Assembly (NCBI GenBank): GCA_021203115.1
Contig: JAJQBV010000228.1
Location: 1 to 12,613 of the forward strand
Source: Clostridiales bacterium
GTDB taxonomy: Bacteria > Bacillota > Clostridia > Lachnospirales > Lachnospiraceae
Direction of reading: 5' to 3'
Length of the DNA: 12,613 nt
The stretch's first letter is position 1. Every line of letters begins with the position of its first letter. Under the pieces are notes generated by a model that worked only from the letters and a program-made list of their open reading frames with translations, made no database searches and was not told the origin of the DNA. This document shows positions 10,424-12,613 of this stretch, piece after piece. Made by a program: the position numbers and the translations under genes.

Positions 10424-11217
10424 CCTTATTCCAATATGATTTTATGAAATATGCGTTTGCCGCCATTCTGATTATTGCCCCGCTGTTCGGCATCCTCGGC
10501 ACCATGATCGTGAACAACAAGATGGCGTTTTTTTCGGATGCGCTGGGGCACTCCGCCCTGACCGGCATCGCGGCGGGCGTGATTTTCGGCATCGCGGATA
10601 CGAGTCTGTCCATGATGATTTTCGGCATTGCCTTCGCGCTTTTGCTGAACTGGGTGAAAAGCCGGAATGTTGCCTCCACGGACACGATCATCTCCGTGTT
10701 TTCATCCTGCTGTATCGCCATCGGACTGGCGATTCTCTCCAGAGGCGGGAATTTCAGCAAATATTCCAGTCTCCTTCTGGGCGATGTGCTGAGCATCACA
10801 AAGCGGGAGATCTTTTATCTTCTGCTGATTTTTATTGCAACGATTATCTTCTGGATTTTTTGCTATAACCGCCTGCAGACGATCAGCCTGCACCGGGCGC
10901 TGGCGAAGAGCCGGCAGTTTCGGATTACCCGGATCGAGAATCTGTTTTCGGTTTTTATCGCGCTGGTGGTCATGCTGTCCATCAAGTGGATCGGCATCCT
11001 GCTGATCAATGCACTGCTGATTCTCCCGGCGGCGGCGTCCCGGAACATCTCGGAAAATGTCCGTGAGTATCACCTGTTCTCGATTATTTTTTCCGTGTTT
11101 TCGGGAATGCTGGGACTGGTGGTCTCCTATTATACCGACATGGCGACCGGACCGATGATCGTGATCATCGCGTCGGTGATCTTTTTTGCCACTTATTTTT
11201 ACGGAAGAAACCGGTAA
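10420..11217 (+). CDS. znuB: Zinc-type ABC transporter permease (ZnuB family)
   Basis: This 265-residue membrane protein is an ABC-3 family metal permease with about eight helices. The start FQYDFMKYAF, the segment MAFFSDALGHSALTGIAAG (about 36-54) and the late IGILLINALLILPAAASRN are typical of ZnuB/MntB-type permeases; the last contacts the ATPase. It should work with the binding protein and ATPase at 1-1333, which lack a permease beside them, although the distance is about 9 kb and another partner set elsewhere is possible. Translation is coupled to ktrA by a four-base ATGA overlap, and the Nudix gene follows 7 bases later. ATG 10444 is a possible later start, but the family pattern supports 10420. 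Zinc specificity is inferred from the znuA residue. Confidence 0.9.
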   Translation: MTLFQYDFMKYAFAAILIIAPLFGILGTMIVNNKMAFFSDALGHSALTGIAAGVIFGIADTSLSMMIFGIAFALLLNWVKSRNVASTDTIISVFSSCCIAIGLAILSRGGNFSKYSSLLLGDVLSITKREIFYLLLIFIATIIFWIFCYNRLQTISLHRALAKSRQFRITRIENLFSVFIALVVMLSIKWIGILLINALLILPAAASRNISENVREYHLFSIIFSVFSGMLGLVVSYYTDMATGPMIVIIASVIFFATYFYGRNR

Positions 11218-11224
11218 AAGGAAT

Positions 11225-11839
11225 ATGAGGAAAAATCTTGATTTTCTGAGAGAACATAAGGCTACGGTCATCGGTCTGCCGGAGAGTAAGAAAGCGGCGG
11301 TCTGTATTCCGCTGATTGAGACGGAGGAGGGGTATGACATCCTCTTTGAGGTGCGGGCGGCGGACATCGAAAGTCAGCCGGGTGACATCTGCCTGCCGGG
11401 CGGTGCGGTAGAGGAAGGCGAGACGACGCGGGAGGCTGCCCTCCGGGAGACGCAGGAGGAGCTACTGGTCCGCGCGGAACAGATTGAAGTCCTGAGTCTC
11501 ATGGATCTCTTCGGCGGCGGGGCGGGCCGCCTGTATGTCTATCCCTATGCTGCATTTTTAAGAGAATATCAGGGAACGTTCAGCCGGGATGAGGCGGAGT
11601 CGGTCTTTCGCGTTCCGCTTGACTTTTTTCTGGAAAATGAACCGGAGGTTTACCACACGACGATGAAGGTGATTCCGGAGGAGAGCTTTCCCTACGACCG
11701 CATCCATGGCGGCCGGGAGTACGGCTGGCGGGAGCGTCGTGAGGAGGTTCTGTTCTATCAGTATGGAGAATACACGATCTGGGGGATGACGGCAAAGATC
11801 ATACATGCCTTTGCGGGTTTATTTGAGCCGGAGCGCTGA
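11225..11839 (+). CDS. Nudix hydrolase, CoA-pyrophosphatase (NudL)-like
   Basis: This 204-residue protein has a Nudix box at residues 60-82: G60, E66, R74-E75 and E78-E79 fit G-x5-E-x7-RE-x2-EE, so the Mg-binding glutamates are present. The normal glycine after EE-x is Leu (L81). Just before it, VRAADIESQPGDICLPGG (43-60) resembles the CoA-pyrophosphatase motif, with two changes (E49 for the usual Arg, L58 for Phe). Such enzymes split CoA or acyl-CoA to phosphopantetheine and 3',5'-ADP; the substrate here is inferred and uncertain. The start ATG 11225 has AAAGGA just upstream; an in-frame ATG at 11186 lies inside znuB and lacks a ribosome site. It is the last gene before the terminator. Confidence 0.82.
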   Translation: MRKNLDFLREHKATVIGLPESKKAAVCIPLIETEEGYDILFEVRAADIESQPGDICLPGGAVEEGETTREAALRETQEELLVRAEQIEVLSLMDLFGGGAGRLYVYPYAAFLREYQGTFSRDEAESVFRVPLDFFLENEPEVYHTTMKVIPEESFPYDRIHGGREYGWRERREEVLFYQYGEYTIWGMTAKIIHAFAGLFEPER

Positions 11840-11865
11840 TGGCTCTGTGATAAGGCTTCACACAT

Positions 11866-11893
11866 AAAAACAGCAGCTTTTGCTGCTGTTTTT
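11866..11893 (+). terminator. Intrinsic terminator after the Nudix gene
   Basis: A 12-bp perfect stem (11866-11877 with 11882-11893) has a TTTT loop, a CAGCAGC/GCTGCTG core and a run of five T at its end. It has A-runs on the other side, so it could work in both directions. It closes the long run of genes that begins at the atpB promoter; no other terminator of this kind is visible between 1334 and this point. Confidence 0.92.
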
Positions 11894-11912
11894 ACATAGG
11901 GAGATTTGAGTT

Positions 11913-12005
11913 ATGAAAATGTACATCCATGGAATGCTGTGTTCCAATGGATTGTCAAAAGGTGTATTGCGTTCCTGTGATTTATATAGTACAAAGAAAA
12001 TATGA
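11913..12005 (+). CDS. Possible 30-codon small reading frame in the trkA leader region
   Basis: ATG 11913 to TGA 12003-12005 encodes 30 residues with two cysteines and a basic end (STKKI). AGGGAG lies at 11897-11902, 10 bases upstream. It starts just after the terminator and no clear promoter lies between them. Nothing recognisable is encoded; chance is the more likely explanation. Confidence 0.12.
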   Translation: MKMYIHGMLCSNGLSKGVLRSCDLYSTKKI

Positions 12006-12022
12006 GCAAACTATGTCAAAAT

Positions 12023-12083
12023 TCTAAAAGATGGGGAAATCATATCTAAAAGAAAAATTCCTTAAATCTAAATAAAATCTAAA
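12023..12083 (+). repeat. Four helically phased TCTAAA direct repeats upstream of trkA
   Basis: TCTAAA occurs at 12023, 12045, 12067 and 12078, steps of 22, 22 and 11 bp. Extended units read ATTCTAAAAG, TATCTAAAAG, AATCTAAATA and AATCTAAAAA. The array ends 22 bases before the -35 element of the trkA promoter, where an activator could sit. Direct repeats at one or two helical turns are used by OmpR/PhoB-type (11 bp) and LytTR-type (about 21-22 bp) regulators. A-tracts start in the same phase (12026, 12037, 12048, 12070, 12081), so intrinsic DNA bending is an alternative. No other feature is apparent in the rest of the 11894-12105 spacer. Confidence 0.5.
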
Positions 12084-12105
12084 AATGGATCGCCGGTATT
12101 TCTCA

Positions 12106-12134
12106 TTGCATTTTTCCGAAGAATCTATTATGAT
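12106..12134 (+). promoter_or_regulatory. Probable promoter of trkA
   Basis: TTGCAT (12106-12111) and TATGAT (12129-12134, 5 of 6) are 17 bp apart. Start would be near 12141, leaving a leader of about 27 bases with GGAG at 12157-12160 before ATG 12168. The weak -35 (3 of 6) fits a promoter that needs an activator bound upstream. Confidence 0.55.
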
Positions 12135-12167
12135 GAAAGAAGTTTTTTAGCGGGACGGAGAACGGTT

Positions 12168-12613
12168 ATGAATATGCGGAAAAAAGAGAGAAAAGCCAGA
12201 GGGCTTCATATCATTATCATCGGCTGCGGAAAGGTGGGGACCACGCTGGTCGGGCGGCTCATCGCGGATGACCATGACATCACGGTCATCGACCAGAATG
12301 CGGCGCGGATCCAGCAGCTCACGGACCGGTATGACATTTCCGGCGTGGTGGGGAACGGAGCCAGCTTTGCCACGCAGAGCGAGGCGGGGATCGATGTTGC
12401 GGATATTCTGATCGCCGTCACGGATTCCGATGAGCTGAACCTTCTCTGTTGTGTTGTGGCTAAGCGCGCGGCACAGTGTGAGGTGATCGCCCGTGTCCGG
12501 ACGCCGGACTATATTCAGGAGGCCGATTATCTGAAGGAAAAGCTCGGGCTGGCCATAATCATCAATCCGGATCTGCAGACGGCGCGTGCCATCGCGCGGG
12601 TGCTGTATATGCC
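12168..12613 (+). CDS. trkA: Trk potassium uptake regulator TrkA, N-terminal part (3' end outside window)
   Basis: The frame is open from ATG 12168 to the window end (148 codons plus two bases). After a basic stretch (MNMRKKERKARG) comes an RCK-N Rossmann fold: IIIIGCGKVGTTLVGRL with GxGxxG at 19-24, and D42 in ITVIDQN for ribose binding. AVTDSDELNLLCC and VIARVRTPDYIQEADYL follow, as in TrkA. TrkA normally has about 450 residues with two RCK units and gates TrkH, whose gene often follows; neither can be checked here. It differs clearly from the KtrA at 9767 and stands in a separate transcription unit after the terminator, with its own promoter and repeat array. ATG 12174 is a possible alternative start. 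Confidence 0.88.
   Translation, partial: MNMRKKERKARGLHIIIIGCGKVGTTLVGRLIADDHDITVIDQNAARIQQLTDRYDISGVVGNGASFATQSEAGIDVADILIAVTDSDELNLLCCVVAKRAAQCEVIARVRTPDYIQEADYLKEKLGLAIIINPDLQTARAIARVLYM

Noticed and set aside
11846..11862. TGTGA-N7-TCACA, resembling a CRP/FNR-type palindrome
   Set aside because: The spacing is 7 instead of the usual 6, and it lies between the Nudix stop and the terminator with no promoter beside it; probably chance.
12035..12061. GGAA...TTCC inverted repeat in the trkA leader region
   Set aside because: Only four paired bases at each end with a long AT-rich middle; weaker than the direct-repeat reading of the same stretch.

Overview
The window looks like a chromosomal segment of a Clostridia-type Firmicute, most likely Lachnospiraceae-like. 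The reasons are strong purine-rich Shine-Dalgarno sites, a consensus sigma-A promoter, moderately GC-rich genes with AT-rich spacers, and the protein families present. This placement is from general resemblance, not from a search. All genes read on the + strand. I see no mobile element, CRISPR array, rRNA or tRNA.

Layout: (1) 1-1333 holds the end of a zinc-type ABC substrate-binding protein (znuA, cut by the window edge) and its ATPase (znuC). (2) A near-perfect promoter (1350-1377) starts an F-type ATP synthase operon in the order atpB-atpE-atpF-atpA-atpG-atpD-atpC (1438-7571). No delta-subunit gene (atpH) lies between atpF and atpA, which overlap by 11 bases. (3) Without any visible terminator the run continues into a TSUP/TauE-family membrane protein, a KtrB/TrkH potassium channel subunit, its KtrA/RCK regulator, the zinc ABC permease (znuB) missing from the first cluster, and a Nudix hydrolase of the CoA-pyrophosphatase type. 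It ends at a strong intrinsic terminator (11866-11893). (4) An AT-rich spacer carries four TCTAAA repeats at 22, 22 and 11 bp steps in front of a promoter. It leads into a second RCK-type gene, trkA, cut by the right edge.

Functionally this is an ion and energy cluster: ATP synthase, potassium uptake (KtrAB, plus the start of a separate TrkA system), zinc uptake and an anion-type exporter. The most unusual points are: (a) an ATP synthase operon without delta, paired with an alpha subunit about 24 residues longer at its N-terminus than E. coli alpha; (b) a c subunit made with a cleavable-looking signal peptide, an acidic linker and a hybrid ion-binding motif; (c) a zinc transporter whose permease gene is separated from its ATPase gene by about 9 kb of ATP synthase, TSUP and Ktr genes; (d) a histidine-rich insert inside ZnuC; (e) helically phased repeats upstream of trkA.
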